Assembly (NCBI GenBank): GCA_024500155.1
Contig: CM044877.1
Location: forward strand, 80,522,501-80,586,500
Direction: 5' to 3'
From: Chenopodium formosanum
Taxonomy: Eukaryota > Streptophyta > Magnoliopsida > Caryophyllales > Amaranthaceae
Length of the DNA stretch: 64,000 bases
Position numbers and translations under genes: made by a program. This document shows positions 1 to 11,963 of this stretch, one piece after another. The notes beneath the pieces were generated by a model, which had not been told where the DNA came from, ran no database searches, and worked only from the letters and a program-made list of their open reading frames with translations. Each line of letters opens with the position of its first letter. Within the stretch, counting starts at the first letter, position 1.

Positions 1-360
1 GTGGTACTAATTCAAGCCAGCGACAAGTCATTCTACGACTCTGCATACTGATCCAGATGCAATATTATAGTAAAAAGATAAGACACTAGAATTGTTTAGA
101 ACTTCCAAACACAAGGTTTTTTTAGATCTTTAATCCCTTTAGATTGTGCCGGCCTACTGGGTGAGTAACAAACAATCTTTCCGCATGTGTTCAAGCTCCA
201 AGGCAAAAAAATCACATCTCGGATTCATTTGTAAACATTTAGACACCTTTTCTAATGCATAATTATTCCAATGAAATGAAGCATTATTTCAGGATCCTAC
301 ACCTAGCTTCCTAAGCTAAAATTAAACTCTGCTACAACAACTATCAAGCACAGTTCTCAC

Positions 361-2397
361 CTTTGTTGATATGGCAATTTGACAACCCTCTTATAACTTC
401 TTTTGCACGGGAAGGATTGAGTTTACTAGCCAGCCACCGCAAAACAATACTTTGACAATCATCATCAATATCTGAAAGCTGAGGGACATCATTAAGATCA
501 CCAAGCTTCGAGCTGAGATTTCTAGCAGCTTCTGATAAAGCATTCTGACAAGTTTGGGAGCAACATTCTTTGACAAGATCAATCTTTTGACAAGATGCCA
601 GAAGCTTGGAAGTGTCCACTGATTTCTCAAATTCACTGACATCCTTGACAGGACAAGAGCCTTCAGTGAGATTGGATTCTCGAATTTTGCATATCTGCTG
701 AAGATCGTTATTTGCACCCTGGCTCGCCAATACTTGATTAACGTCAGATAGGCACTGCTTAGAATGTGTCTCATTCAGGGCAAGCAACTTGGTCTTCTTA
801 CTGGACTGACCCATTAGAATAACTAAGGTGGCATGTAATTGCGGGCAACATACTACATTAGCCAAATATGGAGCAAACGCAGTAAAGCAATCAGTGGCTG
901 TAATTCCCATCATACTTTCAGCAGCAGTGAAGTTAAAAGGACATGCTCCTACAATGAACAGTATATTAGTTGATACCTCAGTGGAATGTGCATCATTTAC
1001 TGGGAAATCAAGAAAAGCTGGTTATTGTGTATCTACCTGATAATTTGGGCACTGTACTATTTGTAAATGGAGTCAAAGGTGAAGGTGCCAGAAAAGGAAG
1101 AAGGGGCTGAGGAGCCCCAAATGGCGACATAGGTAAGAAGTCTCCGCCATCCGGGGCAGGATCTCCGAAATAACTCAATGGGGTACAATACAATTCAGTG
1201 GCATCTGTAGAAGAATAATCTGTAAGCTTAAATAATCTATGTAGTATTACAGAATTTTTTTTAACACTTATCTATTATATGAAGCTGTTCTAAAGACAGC
1301 CACACAACAGAAATATCCAATGTTTCAACCAGACTTGCAGTTTTCATCTCACTTAGGCATTCTTCAACGCATAATTTCATTTAGCATTCCACTATGAATG
1401 ATAATACAAAACGACTTTCAGCTAAGATCACATACAATTCAATACTAAGTCAAGAATTCGAAGGAAAAGCTAGGAATCTGTGGTGATCTTTCATACATTG
1501 TAAAGTATCCAATCAGTGTAAGCTTAGTTCGTCAATAATTGAAGTACATATGCTCTCTACATATACAACAAAGGTTTTTATATTGGATTAACCACTTAAT
1601 TGACATAATCCAACAAAATTCAAGAGCATTTTCTTAAGAACCTTCTAAGAAAAGAAAGGGCCAATTTACATAAGTTTCTCCTCAACAGTCAGCACTATCC
1701 TGAATATTACTCCTATGAAACATTAAGCACAAAAATAAATATGTGACATTGTGAACAGAAAACACAAACAAATCCAATACAGATGCTAGTAAAATTTATA
1801 ATACTCAATAATAATAATCTTAAAAAATATACAAGTAAGACAAGACAATAGAAACTAGTAAAAAAACTTGAAAGGGAATTAAGCTCACTTGTAGACAAAA
1901 AATATATTTTGTCCAAGACAAATTTCTAGCAATATAAGATAAAATTATCTGGACTGAAATGAGAGTACAGCACATACTACCAAAGCTATAAAATCTTGAA
2001 ATAACAACTACCTTAAACCAAAATTTAAAGGTCCAAACCACATTTTATAAAAATAACCAAAATAATGAAATACCCATTTCCTCATTTACAAAGAACATCA
2101 CATAAATCTGAAATTCACTGCAATATTACTCATAACTAGGTCATTATCAATAAGACCTAATTGGGGGAGCTTTGCCCCCTCGGCCCCTTGGGGATTAACC
2201 CGGGGCTAATCCAGATTAGTCGGAGTCTAGTAGGCTCTGGGTTACCAAGTGAGGCACCCTCGAAATGAACAAAAAAAGCTAAAATACAAGCAAATCAACC
2301 TTAAAAAGTAAGAAAATCAGCAAAACTTACAGAATAATACAAGAACTGAGCTGAAAAACTGAAGCTTGATGAAGTAAGTGAAGACCCCTCCTCTCAT
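361..2397 (-). CDS. At1g61900-like GPI-anchored Cys-rich protein, 5' three exons (partial)
   Basis: Three exons join in phase. Exon 1 is 2331-2397 (ATG at 2397, donor GTAAGT), exon 2 is 1037-1204 and exon 3 is 361-948 (donor GTGAGA). Exon 1 plus the start of exon 2 encode a hydrophobic signal peptide with core FFSSVLVLFYA. Exon 2 gives a Pro-rich linker (PQPLLPFLAPSP). Exon 3 gives a Cys-rich extracellular domain with the landmarks ACPFNF, CCPQLHATL, KQCLSDV, SNLTEGSCPV and CCSQTCQNA, and several N-glycosylation sites. This matches plant proteins annotated as uncharacterized GPI-anchored protein At1g61900, which are expected at the outer plasma membrane; their molecular role is not known to me. 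The remaining exons, including the GPI signal, should lie left of position 1, and I see no convincing continuation in 1-360. The 1.1-kb first intron holds a SINE-like insert. The family call is confident; the exon joins are inferred from splice sites and phase. Confidence 0.85.
2151..2279 (+). mobile_element. SINE-like fragment in first intron
   Basis: This GC-richer patch sits in an AT-rich intron. It contains GGGGCTAATCCAGATTAGTC and ends in AACAAAAAAAG, like the 3' half of plant tRNA-derived SINEs. The SINE at 11390-11541 has a related CCGAATCCGGATTAG block. No clear box A/B or target-site duplication was found, so it is probably a 5'-truncated copy. Confidence 0.4.
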
Positions 2398-2399
2398 TC

Positions 2400-4067
2400 C
2401 TGCCCAAAAACTGGTAAAATCACAAGAAAAATGCCAAAAGTAGTAAAACAAGAGAAATTAGTTGGTACCCAAAGCATTAAAAGGGAAGATTTCTCAAAGA
2501 AAAATGAATTTAATATAAGGTAATTTCACAAATTAAAGTGTTCTAAAAATTGAAGAACAAGAAATGAAGAGAAGTTTTTTGTTTTTGCAGCAGTAGAGTA
2601 AACACTGAAAGTGGGGTCAGCTGAAGTTTCAGCAAAATTAGCTGGTTTTTGCTGGAGGAAGAAATTGGGGACCTCTTTATTTTACACAGAATAAATTAAT
2701 TTAAATATTTTTAAGAAAATCTTTCCAAAAAAAAAAAAACATTTTTAGGGGGAAAAATAAGATGGAGGATGGTGGAAATAAAGAGGTGCGCTAACTCATA
2801 TACAACAGCATTGTTTCATTTAATGCTCCCATTAATTGCCTGCCTCTACCTCCAACTCAAACATTTCAAACGATCAACATAGATCCGCCTTTGGATAGAT
2901 AGATAATTGTATATATTACTACGAGTATTTTATTATTACTCGATCCGTCTTTATTTGTTTTTACAAATGTGTTTTGTCTCCCCGTTTAAATAAGATGAAC
3001 AAAATAAATTTAAGGGGATTATTTTAATTTATTCATGTAATATAAATATACCGTCCTAGTTGACTTTACTATGATATCTCGAAATGTAGTGTAGGATTTT
3101 AAAGGAGCAAGGCATTATTCTATTTGATCAATTAGATCACTAACTCAATTGATAATGGTTTCATATGGATCTTTAAAAATCAAGAAAGTGATAATAAAAA
3201 GTAAAAAGTAAATGCTTATCTTTATAAAATTGAATTTAACACTTCTTACACAAATAAAATGAATTTAAGAGTATGAAGCTTTATAAATTTGACTTTCTCT
3301 AATTTAATGTGACAACTTAACATAAATTGGAAAGCAAAATATTTCATATTTGAGACATACATCTATTAAACATAACTATTAACAATTTAACATGTACATA
3401 AATTGTACGAATTAGACGTGATTTGAAGTGTACATCTTGTAGAATGCTAATACACGTTTTTAAACTGTTAGTAATCAACTAATCACCAACACGACCAATT
3501 TACTATAGGATCCATCTCCATCTCCATATCCATTTTCGTACATATATTTACTCTTAATTACTCAACAATTAGTACACTAGCTCTAGTCCCACCATTGGTG
3601 TGATTTGGGTCCATAGTGTTGGGCTAGACTTGTTTAGAAAACCCACTTGAGCAGTCTTTTTGTCAAAAAACATTAAATGGAGATGATTTTGAGCCTTGTG
3701 TTTGTGTTGAGATTGTTGACAACCAGCCAACCAATCGACATTAAATGTATAGGTTAAGGAAGTACGCCAAACGTGAATACCTCCCAAAGCAACCATTGAG
3801 TAAAGCCGAAGATTGAGTAAAACAAACACCACAACTTAGAGGCGACTATTGACCTAGCTTAGATGAGCACTGAAAAATACTTGGATAACTCTTTGGTATG
3901 AAAAATGAGAAAATAAAACAAATACACCAAAAGAGTATATGTATGTATAACTATTGCTTACTATTGAGGGTTGAAAGTACGCATTTACAAGTGAAACTAA
4001 TTTAAGTATAATACTCGACCAAAATTCAGTGATGGAGAAAGTATGAGCACGTCCAACTATTATAGAG
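2400..4067. other. Intergenic: leader of the GPI-protein gene and AT-rich spacer
   Basis: 2400-2700 is the transcribed-side leader of the minus-strand gene (pyrimidine-rich in the gene's sense). The remaining stretch up to the mini-Copia element is AT-rich. I see no supported gene, RNA or repeat in it apart from short A/T runs. Confidence 0.4.
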
Positions 4068-4072
4068 AATTT

Positions 4073-5105
4073 TGTCAAGAATGTGTATTCAATTAGTCTG
4101 CATTGATTATAAACAAGGTATATATACAACCTAAGTCAAGGGCCTAAACGTAGCCCGTTAACAAACTAAATACAATATATGTACCGGCTTAACCCCCCCC
4201 CCCCCCTCCCCTCAAGTTGGAGCATGCAAATCACAAGTGCCCAACTTGTCAAGTAAATACAAAAATTGGTGTTTACTTATCGCCTTAGTGAAAATATCCG
4301 CTAGTTGATCCGTTGTCTTCACATACGACGGACTTATGATTCCTTCCTGAATTGCATCCCGAACATAATGACAATCAATCTCAATATGCTTAGTGTTGTC
4401 ATGGAAAACCGGATTCTGCGCAATATATAACGCAGATTGACTATCACAAAACTCCTAAGCTTAAGAGTAGTGTCTTTAACCATTTTAACTCATCCATGGC
4501 CTTAGACATCGAATGATACTTTGCCTCATTGATCAGCATATCGAAGATTTAGAAACAATATCCCGTTATTTCTTAGTCTTATAAGATATAGGAAAACCAC
4601 CAAAAAACACCAACCAACCAGTAATCGAATGTCTCGTCAAAGGACAATTAGCCCAATCCGAGTCACACCAACCTGTCAAATGTAAATTGCAATCTAAACT
4701 CAATATAATCCCTTGACCCGGAGAACCCTTCAAGTAGCGCACCGTACGAAGGGCCGCCTCCCAATGATCCTGACGAGGTTGTTGCATAAATTGGGACAGA
4801 ATATGATGAACTATGTATGCCAGATGAGGTCTGGCTAGTGAAAGACAAATAGATCAAATGGCCCACAAGACGCCGATACATTTTGGGGTTTGTAATAGGA
4901 GGTGTCTCTGATTTTGCTAGAGTATGATTCTGCTCGATTGGAGTGCCTGTCAGTGTTTAGGGTTTAGGTAGGCTCTGATATCATGTCAAAAATGTGTATT
5001 CTTAGTTTGCATTGAGTATAAACAAGGTATATATATATACAACCTAAGCCAAGGGTCTAAACGTCCCGTTAACAAACTAAATACAATATATGTATAGGCT
5101 TAACA
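4073..5105 (-). mobile_element. Miniature Copia LTR retrotransposon (deletion derivative)
   Basis: Two direct repeats of 122 bp (4073-4194 and 4984-5105) begin TGTCAA and end GGCTTAAC(A). They are flanked by a 5-bp target duplication AATTT at 4068-4072 and 5106-5110. On the minus strand the upstream LTR is followed at once by TGATATCAGAGCC, a primer-binding site for initiator tRNA-Met (consensus TGGTATCAGAGC). A purine tract (on the plus strand a C-run at 4194-4206) precedes the downstream LTR. The interior of about 790 bp keeps only the end of the Copia pol region. gag, protease, integrase and most of reverse transcriptase are missing, so the element is non-autonomous. Confidence 0.85.
4211..4945 (-). 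pseudogene. Copia reverse transcriptase C-terminus / RNase H remnant
   Basis: Minus-strand translation gives the end of a Ty1-copia polyprotein: YRRLVGHLIYL, then QPRQDHWEAALRTVRYLKG, GWCDSDWANCPLTRHSITGW, and in a later block SQSALYIAQNPVFHDNTKHI with DQLADIFTKAI. These are the usual connection and RNase H landmarks up to the polyprotein C-terminus. Stop codons and frameshifts separate the blocks (for example a stop after ISYKTKK), so it is not translatable. The N-terminal edge lies close to the primer-binding site, showing that a large internal deletion joined the leader to this region. Confidence 0.85.
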
Positions 5106-5377
5106 AATTTTATATAAAGATAAGTGTATGCATGCATAATTTTACACGACCTCTTCACTTTATTGAGTAAGATAAATGATAAGTCTTATGACTCTATCAC
5201 TACTTCCATTTCTTAATTGGGTAACAATGTAACATAGATCTTATTTAACTTTCTTCTTGCTTATATTAGCTTCTGAAAAAGGAACGAACTTCTCATCAAC
5301 TTCAAAATCCACATTAGGACTAATAGTTAATCCATCCAAAGGAAAATTAATAATTAAAAAAAATATATGATATTATA

Positions 5378-5640
5378 CTACCTCCGTTCCTAAAAGTTCG
5401 ACTCACTTACTATTCATGTGGTCAAAATAAAAAACTTTGACTTCATTTTATGATTTATACAATCAAAAGAAATTAACAAGTTTGATCTTATAAGATTTTC
5501 CTAATTATAAAATTTTCAAAAATCAACTTTTTAAAAATTTTACTTATACATAGCCAAAGTTATTAATGGTCAAAGATGCTAATTAGAGCCTATATAAATG
5601 CAAAGTACGAGTTGAACTTTTAGGAAAGGATTGGAGGGAG
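5378..5640. mobile_element. Stowaway-like MITE
   Basis: The inverted termini are CTACCTCCGTTCCTAAAAG on the left and CTCCCTCCAATCCTTTCCTAAAAG read from the right, next to TA dinucleotides. The CTCCCTCCGT end and TA target are typical of Tc1/mariner-derived Stowaway elements. The element is about 263 bp and non-coding. Confidence 0.7.
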
Positions 5641-6174
5641 TATATTGTTTACGTTAACTTCAAGTATCATTGATCCCTTGACTTTGTAAGGAGTAGTATC
5701 ATTCACATTTTGTTGGCTAGAGATAAGAAAATTGCAATAGTTCAAACTTTGATTAAATCCTCACTACTTCCCCTCTTCGCCTCTTCCCCAACAAGCTAAG
5801 GCACCTTCCATGCTACTTGCATAAAACTACAAATGAAGATATAAAACAAGAAATAAGACAATAAATTACAATATTCATATACATAGTAATTGATATAAGA
5901 AACATGCTGGTTTATATATATACACACCCGAGAGATGGAGGAAAAGTAAAAGTTATTTGAAAACCTCTTCAATCACGAACTAATCCAACTAAAATTTTAT
6001 TGTAATTAATAATCCTACTAATAATGGACGGCAATAATAAGAAACGACGGCGGTTCACATTTTAGGGTTCTGGGTACAACAACATACTTATAGCACACGT
6101 GTAGTTCATGACATCAATCAACAACAATAAGTCTATTAAATAAAAAACATCCCGCTTTACAGATCGATTGTTCA

Positions 6175-6332
6175 AACTCAAAAAAAGAAACGAAAAGAAC
6201 TTATACATCACGTCCCTTAAGAGGAGGAAAATGAAGTATAACAAAAGGAAATAAGGAAACTCAAAAAAGAAACGAAAAGAACTTGTACATCACGTCCCTT
6301 AAGAGGAGCAAAATGAAGTATAACAAAAGGCA
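6175..6332. repeat. Tandem duplication, 83-bp unit x2
   Basis: The segment beginning AACTCAAAAAAAGAAACG and containing CATCACGTCCCTTAAGAGGA occurs twice in a row with few differences. It lies just downstream (in gene sense) of the 6525-6881 gene. No coding potential was seen. Confidence 0.8.
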
Positions 6333-6524
6333 ATACTAAGGAGAAAATTAATCAACCCCTTAGCTTAAAGCTTAATTATCTCCCCCTCTAAAACCACTTA
6401 CATTAATATTAATATATACGTAATATGTACGTATTACATGCATATATATATATACACTATACAATATATATACATGCAACTAGCAAACTACATAGAAAAT
6501 AATTATAATATAATGTTACAATCA

Positions 6525-6881
6525 TCAATTCACCTCAGGAATGCTTTGAAGGGCGGGCATCCATGACCGTTGATTATGGATCTCAAAATGATCACTTTTA
6601 TCAATCAAATTTTGCAAAACTTGATTAGCCTTCATTTTCTTAAATTGGGACCCACTTTTATTATTATTATCATCTACCCTTTTTAGCAACTCTTCAAGTT
6701 CCTTCTTTGAGATCCTTATTCTCACTTGATTTCCCGTAGTCCCAACCGTAGAGGATGATTCCTTACAACCACCTAGAAGCTCTTCCTTTTCCATGGACTC
6801 CGATGTGTTGGGCCCCCAATCGTCTTCGGCCCACACCGCCACCGTTGATGAACCATGGATTGCACAACAATGGTTTCCCAT
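6525..6881 (-). CDS. Small N-myristoylated plant protein with RSW-PALQSIPEV tail
   Basis: An intronless frame of 118 codons. The start MGNHCC is a textbook N-myristoylation site (Gly2) followed by cysteines that could be palmitoylated, so plasma-membrane attachment is likely. Residues about 53-69 (VRIRISKKELEELLKRV) form a basic, probably helical segment. The C-terminus RSWMPALQSIPEVN matches the conserved tail of small plant proteins related to At5g66580, At3g50800 and At2g23690, whose biochemical function I do not know. The usual R in RSWRP is M here. The length fits the family. A TA-rich TATA element lies at 7099-7115 on the same strand, giving a leader of roughly 190 bases. The gene stands alone. 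Membership is judged from motif recall, not from a search. Confidence 0.85.
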   Translation of the reverse strand: MGNHCCAIHGSSTVAVWAEDDWGPNTSESMEKEELLGGCKESSSTVGTTGNQVRIRISKKELEELLKRVDDNNNKSGSQFKKMKANQVLQNLIDKSDHFEIHNQRSWMPALQSIPEVN

Positions 6882-7098
6882 TTTACAAAGATGTTTAATT
6901 TTTGTAGTTGATTTAAATGACGCGTAACCTGATATTACTGCCTGATATGCACTGTTGCAACTAAAAGGTAACGGTGGATATATCTATAGACGTACTCGTA
7001 TTAAGGTTTGAGGACAAACAAATGGCAAAATACTTGAAATTATTGGTTATAATATAAGAAAGGAATGAAGGAGAGATTGAAGAGTGGGAATGAGAGGG

Positions 7099-7115
7099 TA
7101 TATATATATATATAG
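7099..7115 (-). promoter_or_regulatory. TATA element of the 6525-6881 gene
   Basis: A run of alternating TA (CTATATATATATATATAC in gene sense) lies about 220 bases upstream of the ATG at 6881 and is followed by a pyrimidine-rich leader. Position and sequence fit a plant TATA box; it could also be a simple TA repeat. Confidence 0.45.
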
Positions 7116-7683
7116 CAAAGGTCACAAAGTAGAAGTCGTTGCATGTTCTAAGAAAGTGGGAAATTTTGCTTACCCAAATTAATTAAAAGAAAATTGGTGG
7201 AAAAAAAAAAAAAAAGTGAGGTGATGTGAAGGGGTACGTGGCAAGATTAGATAGGCTCATTTGGGTTAGGTTGGCGGACTTTTCACCAGTAACCGTGTCG
7301 TGGCAGTAGATTATTGGATAAAATTGAATTAAAGATTATAATTTATTTTTCATTTATTAGTGTGGGAGGAGTAAAAAGGAAGGTGTTTTATAGAGTAAAT
7401 AAATTTAATTAATTAAAAGAAATGGTCATTTTAATTGAAGTGGACAGTGTGGTAAAGGTCATTGTCGACGTAGTATTCTAGATGTTTATTATTGATGGGT
7501 ACTACGAGTAATAACTGTGTTTGTGGATTACTTCTACTCATCTGCTACTACTCTTTCTTGTTAAGTTTACTCCGGCGTAGGGCCGGGGAGGCGCTGGTGG
7601 GGAACTCTTAGCGGGACACCGTGTGTGATTTCCAATCACTTGGATTATTTTTGGACCTAATTGAATTCACAAATTTTTATATT

Positions 7684-7885
7684 TGGTTAGCCATATCGTG
7701 TGGTCAACCATCATATAATAGGATGAGAGTTACTTAATCTGTGTTAAAAGAGTTACTTAATCTGTGTTACTCGGTCAGTGTTATAGGGGTTTACTCAGTC
7801 AGCCGTACAGGATTTATTTGGTCAGTGTTATATAAGTTACTTTGTTCTTTTATATATAATTATTAGTCACACGGTGTGGCCAACC
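7684..7885. mobile_element. MITE with internal minisatellite (GGTTGGCCACACGGTGTG termini)
   Basis: The ends are GGTTAGCCATATCGTGTGG on the left and GGTTGGCCACACCGTGTGAC read inward from the right. The interior is built of imperfect units of about 22 bp like GGTCAGTGTTATAGGGGTTA. A second copy with the same termini lies at 26042-26225 in the opposite internal orientation, and a related decayed array lies at 11321-11645. Confidence 0.65.
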
Positions 7886-8095
7886 ACACACAATACGAGC
7901 TGATCGAATTGAATTATCGTATAAAAAGTTAGTGAATTGTAGATTATTAATGATTAAAGTGTTGAATCACTTGGGTCAATTAATGTAAATTCAAATTAAT
8001 TTTGTTTCATTGAAGTTAATCAAAATAACTAAAAATAATGTACAACCCTAAGAAATAAATTTAATAATGAGAAATAATGTAAATATTAGGCATAA

Positions 8096-8171
8096 ATCAA
8101 ACATTAATAGCACCGATAAGCAAGTAACTTTATATCAAACATTAATAGAACCGATAAGCTAGTAACTTTAT
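8096..8171. repeat. 38-bp tandem duplication
   Basis: Two adjacent copies beginning ATCAAACATTAATAG and ending GTAACTTTAT, with only a few differences. Confidence 0.75.
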
Positions 8172-8260
8172 TACGCATTGCTAAATCCACATCGTTCTAG
8201 ATATATTAGATTTATTGTCATTTTGTCAAACAAAATTAAAATAATCAATTTTTAATCTAC

Positions 8261-8347
8261 TACCTCCGTTAACTATTATTTGCAACAAAGGGGTATTATT
8301 TGTGAGATATAAAATATTGTTTTTGCAAATAATAGTTAACGGAGGTA
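8261..8347. mobile_element. Short Stowaway-like MITE with perfect 25-bp inverted ends
   Basis: The first 25 bases, starting TACCTCCGTTAACTATTATT, are repeated exactly in inverse orientation at the right end, leaving only about 37 bases between. The CTCCGT-type terminus next to TA fits Tc1/mariner MITEs. Confidence 0.7.
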
Positions 8348-10340
8348 TTATATGCAACTCCTCTTTAATATTATACTTGGTATACTCATAGCACAAAGTA
8401 AAAAATGGAGGGAGTATAAGTAATAGAGTACTACTAGTATTTAATGCTTATTACATGCCAATGCATGGTCAAATTATTTGTACAATTGACTAATTATATA
8501 GCCATATAAGAGGACGGAGCATGCTGATGCAGTTGCCTACTTTAAGATCATTGTGTGAATTTCTTTTATTCCTTTTGACTTTGTATTAGCTTAGAAATGG
8601 TATGTCGAATTATTCCTAGTGTCCTAACTTTGATCATCCAATTTTCCTAATTAATTAGCTAAGAATTTTTTTATTTGTGCGTGCGTGCGTGTACATATAT
8701 ATCTAATATCAATTTTAAAGTTAGCATTTGAAGAGCGGGAGAGCTAGTCAAATGAGTATTATATCTGACGTATAATTATTTTGTTTGAATAACTTATCTA
8801 AGCTTATCTTAACTTGTATGAAGCCACCTTAGCTTGTTTTGTATTAAATGAACAGAAAAAGATTTTCATCATACCGAAAGTTGAAAGAAACAAACAAACT
8901 AACCCTGGCCTAAAGAACATAATGTAATAAGAAAGTAGTATATATGGTATTTATGGTCTATGTTTTTCCGATTTCTCATATGTTCAACACATATTTATGC
9001 GGGTTTGTGTCAAGTGTAGGTACAACAATCTTTAATTTTATTGCTCTGTTATGTAATAATGGATAAGTTTTATCCTGAAAAAAGATTATCAAAATAAGAT
9101 TACTTGTCAAATAATTAAGTGGGAGTAGACATTGTATTCTTATAGATAATAGTGACATTGTTGAAGGTATTTCACCTTAGCCAACAAGCCGTAAGGATAA
9201 AATCACAAAATTCTACTATCAATAATACGTGTGTAACAAATGTTTCACTTAACTCGTGTATAAAAACGATTATGAGAAGGAATATTCTTATATATAAAAT
9301 TTACATCATTAAAATTAATTACATAATTAATTAAGTAATTTAATACTAGCAAGTGAGAACATAAAAAATGAAAAGAATCTTATTCTTAGATCCTCTTTTG
9401 CTGAATTTGTCTTCATAATTTCCTAATTAGTGATGAATAAATATATGGTGTGGATTTGCCTGAAAAATCCCTGCTCAAATAAAGTATGTAACTGGATTTG
9501 TGTTTGACGTAACACTTCTTGAATTGAATATAATAATATATATTCCATTCATACCAAATTAAAATGTCCTTTTCTTTGCTCTTGTTTGATCTAATCTCTA
9601 CTTTGAAAAATAAAGAGATCTTACTCGCTTTGATTGGTTGTGGAAGTGGAACTGTTAAGTTGGATAAAACACGCACGCCTTTGTATTTATGGTCACAAGT
9701 TCCAGTCTCATTTTCTTCACTTATACTATATGTTCTCTACATCTAAAATATGGTATTTTTTTATTATGATATTATTAATGCTAATTATGCCTTAATATAA
9801 TATATAATAGCTTGATCTGATTTCAAATTTAAGTCATGTGAAATCATTGTGATCATGCGAGCCGAAATCTAATCCGGATATTCACGGATCGATTTTAAAT
9901 TGGGTCAGTCGGGTCATACACAGGGTAGTACTCGGCTTGGGTCGCCTAGGCTAGTAGGCTCGGGATATTGACACCCTTGTTGCATTAATGCAATATGCAA
10001 CTCTAATAACAGAACCTGCAGACGACCCAAAACTGTTTAGTCAGTGCCCAAATCCATTTATGGATCACATCTTTATTAGACAAAAATCCATAATCTTTTT
10101 GGATTCTGATCTCTTAATATCAATTTTACAAGTTAAAAATGCTAGCAACGGAAGAGCTCATTTTGCCCTTTGTCCATTAAACAAATTGGGTCATTAATTT
10201 ATATGTCGGTCTCCTATTTGGCCCAATATAGGACAACATTATCCAGCCCAGTATAAGCATAACATTTATTACATTATCCAGCCCAATTAATAGGGGACTA
10301 TTATACACTGTCCAATTCTCACTTTCTTTTTTCGAAGATG

Positions 10341-10600
10341 AAGAAAAATAAACCCGACTTTTATTAACTTAAATATAGTTCCGCCAAAGTAGTCATACTT
10401 TGAGAGAACAAGTCCAAACAAACAGACTTCACATTGTCTCCAGTGTCAAGGTGGGCAATCGTATGACAGGCTTGTTTATCATATAAAAACTCAAACACAA
10501 GAACTTGAAAACTTTTAGATATCTAATATCCTTAAAGATATGTTGGATTGGAGAACAGCCTACCAATTCTCATATCAATGCTAAAACATTGTGTTGTATC
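10341..10600 (-). pseudogene. Possible LINE 3'-end remnant
   Basis: On the minus strand one frame stays open over the distal part and reads FEFLYDKQACHTIAHLDTG, ending MTTLAELYLS and stop. This resembles the decayed RNase H-like tail of plant L1-type LINEs (the NRVAH-LA block). Upstream the frame is interrupted. The similarity is weak and not verified. Confidence 0.25.
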
Positions 10601-10800
10601 TCACTTTTATTGAAGTCTTGACCTGATGATTAAGATTAAGCGTTTGTGTACAATATAGTCTTAATTCAAATCAAAGTTGCTAACACTACTTGAACAAGAT
10701 TTAGTTATTGAGCCAGAAAGGTTAATTTAAGATGCGTTATAAGCTTCAAATGTCAGGGTTCTAACAATTTAATCGTGTTTAACTTGTTTAATGTTGTTTT

Positions 10801-11013
10801 TATGCTTCCATTTTTATCCCTAACAGTAAATATGGGGTCTTTTTTTTTTTTTTTTTTATAATGGGAAGGAAATGGGGTCTATTGATTTAGATTATGGAAC
10901 CGCCCACTTTCGGTTGATACATGATATGATTAAGTGCACAATTTTAGTAGCTACGAGTATTAACTATGTCAATTTTTTTTTACCGATATTTAGAGTCTAC
11001 AATCGTGAGCATT

Positions 11014-11069
<56 letters not shown>

Positions 11070-11320
11070 TATAGTTTACAACTTAATAATGAGTCAAACT
11101 TTAAAAACAACAAGCATATATTTATTTCACAATTCATTATATAGTTTACAACTTAATATCACATATTTTCTGTTTGTTTGGAAGAAATATACCATATAGC
11201 TTTTCAAAGCTACCAACTTAAATTGCATAAAATATAAAAATTACCTTTCAAAAAAATAAAATAGGGATACAAAATGTGCATTTTTAACATAAATAAATAA
11301 ATAAGATCCTAAATGAGAAC
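10801..11320. other. T-rich low-complexity spacer
   Basis: It contains T-runs at 10841-10858 and 11021-11065 (about 45 T). No gene was seen; the frame across the T-run is an artefact encoding poly-Phe. Confidence 0.6.
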
Positions 11321-11645
11321 CCCTATGACACTGACTGAGTAACACTATGATACTGATCGAGTAACCCATATATATAACATCAATCAAGTGTAGTGGTGAT
11401 TAGGATTACACTTGGTAAGGAGGACCCGTGTTCGATCCCCCGCAACGACAATCGGGAGGGGACTGGAACCTAACCACCCAGAACTGATCCCCGAATCCGG
11501 ATTAGCCCAAAGCGTGAACCGAATGAAACACCAAAAAAAAAATCAAGTAATCTCTATATAACACTAACGAAATAGCCATGTAACACTGACCGAGAAACCC
11601 ATATAACACTAACGAAATAATCCCATCAAATGTGGCCAGCCACAT
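11321..11645. repeat. Decayed minisatellite/MITE array hosting a SINE
   Basis: Units such as ATAACACTAACGAAATA and GTAACACTGACCGAG flank the inserted SINE on both sides. The right end AATGTGGCCAGCCACATT resembles the termini of the 7684 and 26042 elements. The left terminus was not recognisable. Confidence 0.5.
11390..11541 (+). mobile_element. tRNA-derived SINE, full length
   Basis: The element starts GTAGTGGTGATTAGG (box-A-like), carries the box B GTTCGATCCCC at 11430-11440 and ends in an A-tract. It is bounded by a target-site duplication ATCAAGT (11383-11389 and 11542-11548). Removing it restores a continuous minisatellite unit, which confirms the boundaries. Confidence 0.85.
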
Positions 11646-11807
11646 TGCCCACATATGCTATAATAATTATTTAAACCATAATGTCGAAGATGGCTAATGT
11701 GTTAGTTGTCCAATCGCCATATTAGATCCCTATAGTAATTTTTTTTTTCAAAAAAAATCCTAAGAGCTTTCTTTTTGGAAACCAAAACCCTAAGAACTAC
11801 AACAACT

Positions 11808-11963
11808 AAGGGTCTGTTCTCATTGACTGAACTCAGCTGAATTGAACTGAACTGAGCTGAACTGAACTGAGCTGAACTGAAATGAATATTCTATAAGAAA
11901 AGGAAATTAAAAGCTGAGCTGAACTGAACTGAACTAAATTTCAACGTAAGAGAACAAACTCTA
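11808..11963. mobile_element. Tourist-like MITE, CTGAA-rich family, copy 1
   Basis: Flanked by TAA, with ends GGGTCTGTTCTCATTGACTG and, from the right, GAGTTTGTTCTCTTACGTTG. The interior consists of CTGAACTGAG repeats followed by AAGGAAATTAAAAGCTGAG. Further copies lie at 17204, 22427, 24152 and 55672. The 3-bp TWA target fits PIF/Harbinger (Tourist) elements. Confidence 0.7.

Larger units (their letters stand above)
7886..10340. other. AT-rich intergenic stretch
   Basis: It holds a 38-bp tandem duplication (8096-8171) and a short Stowaway element (8261-8347), listed separately. A GC-richer fragment with GGGTCAGTCGGGTCATACAC lies near 9900 and resembles decayed transposon sequence. No exon chain, tRNA or other gene could be supported. 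Confidence 0.4.

Noticed and set aside
1..51. Plus-strand open end reading ...ASDKSFYDSAY then stop
   Set aside because: Too short, with no similarity I recognise; it lies in the expected intron of the minus-strand gene.
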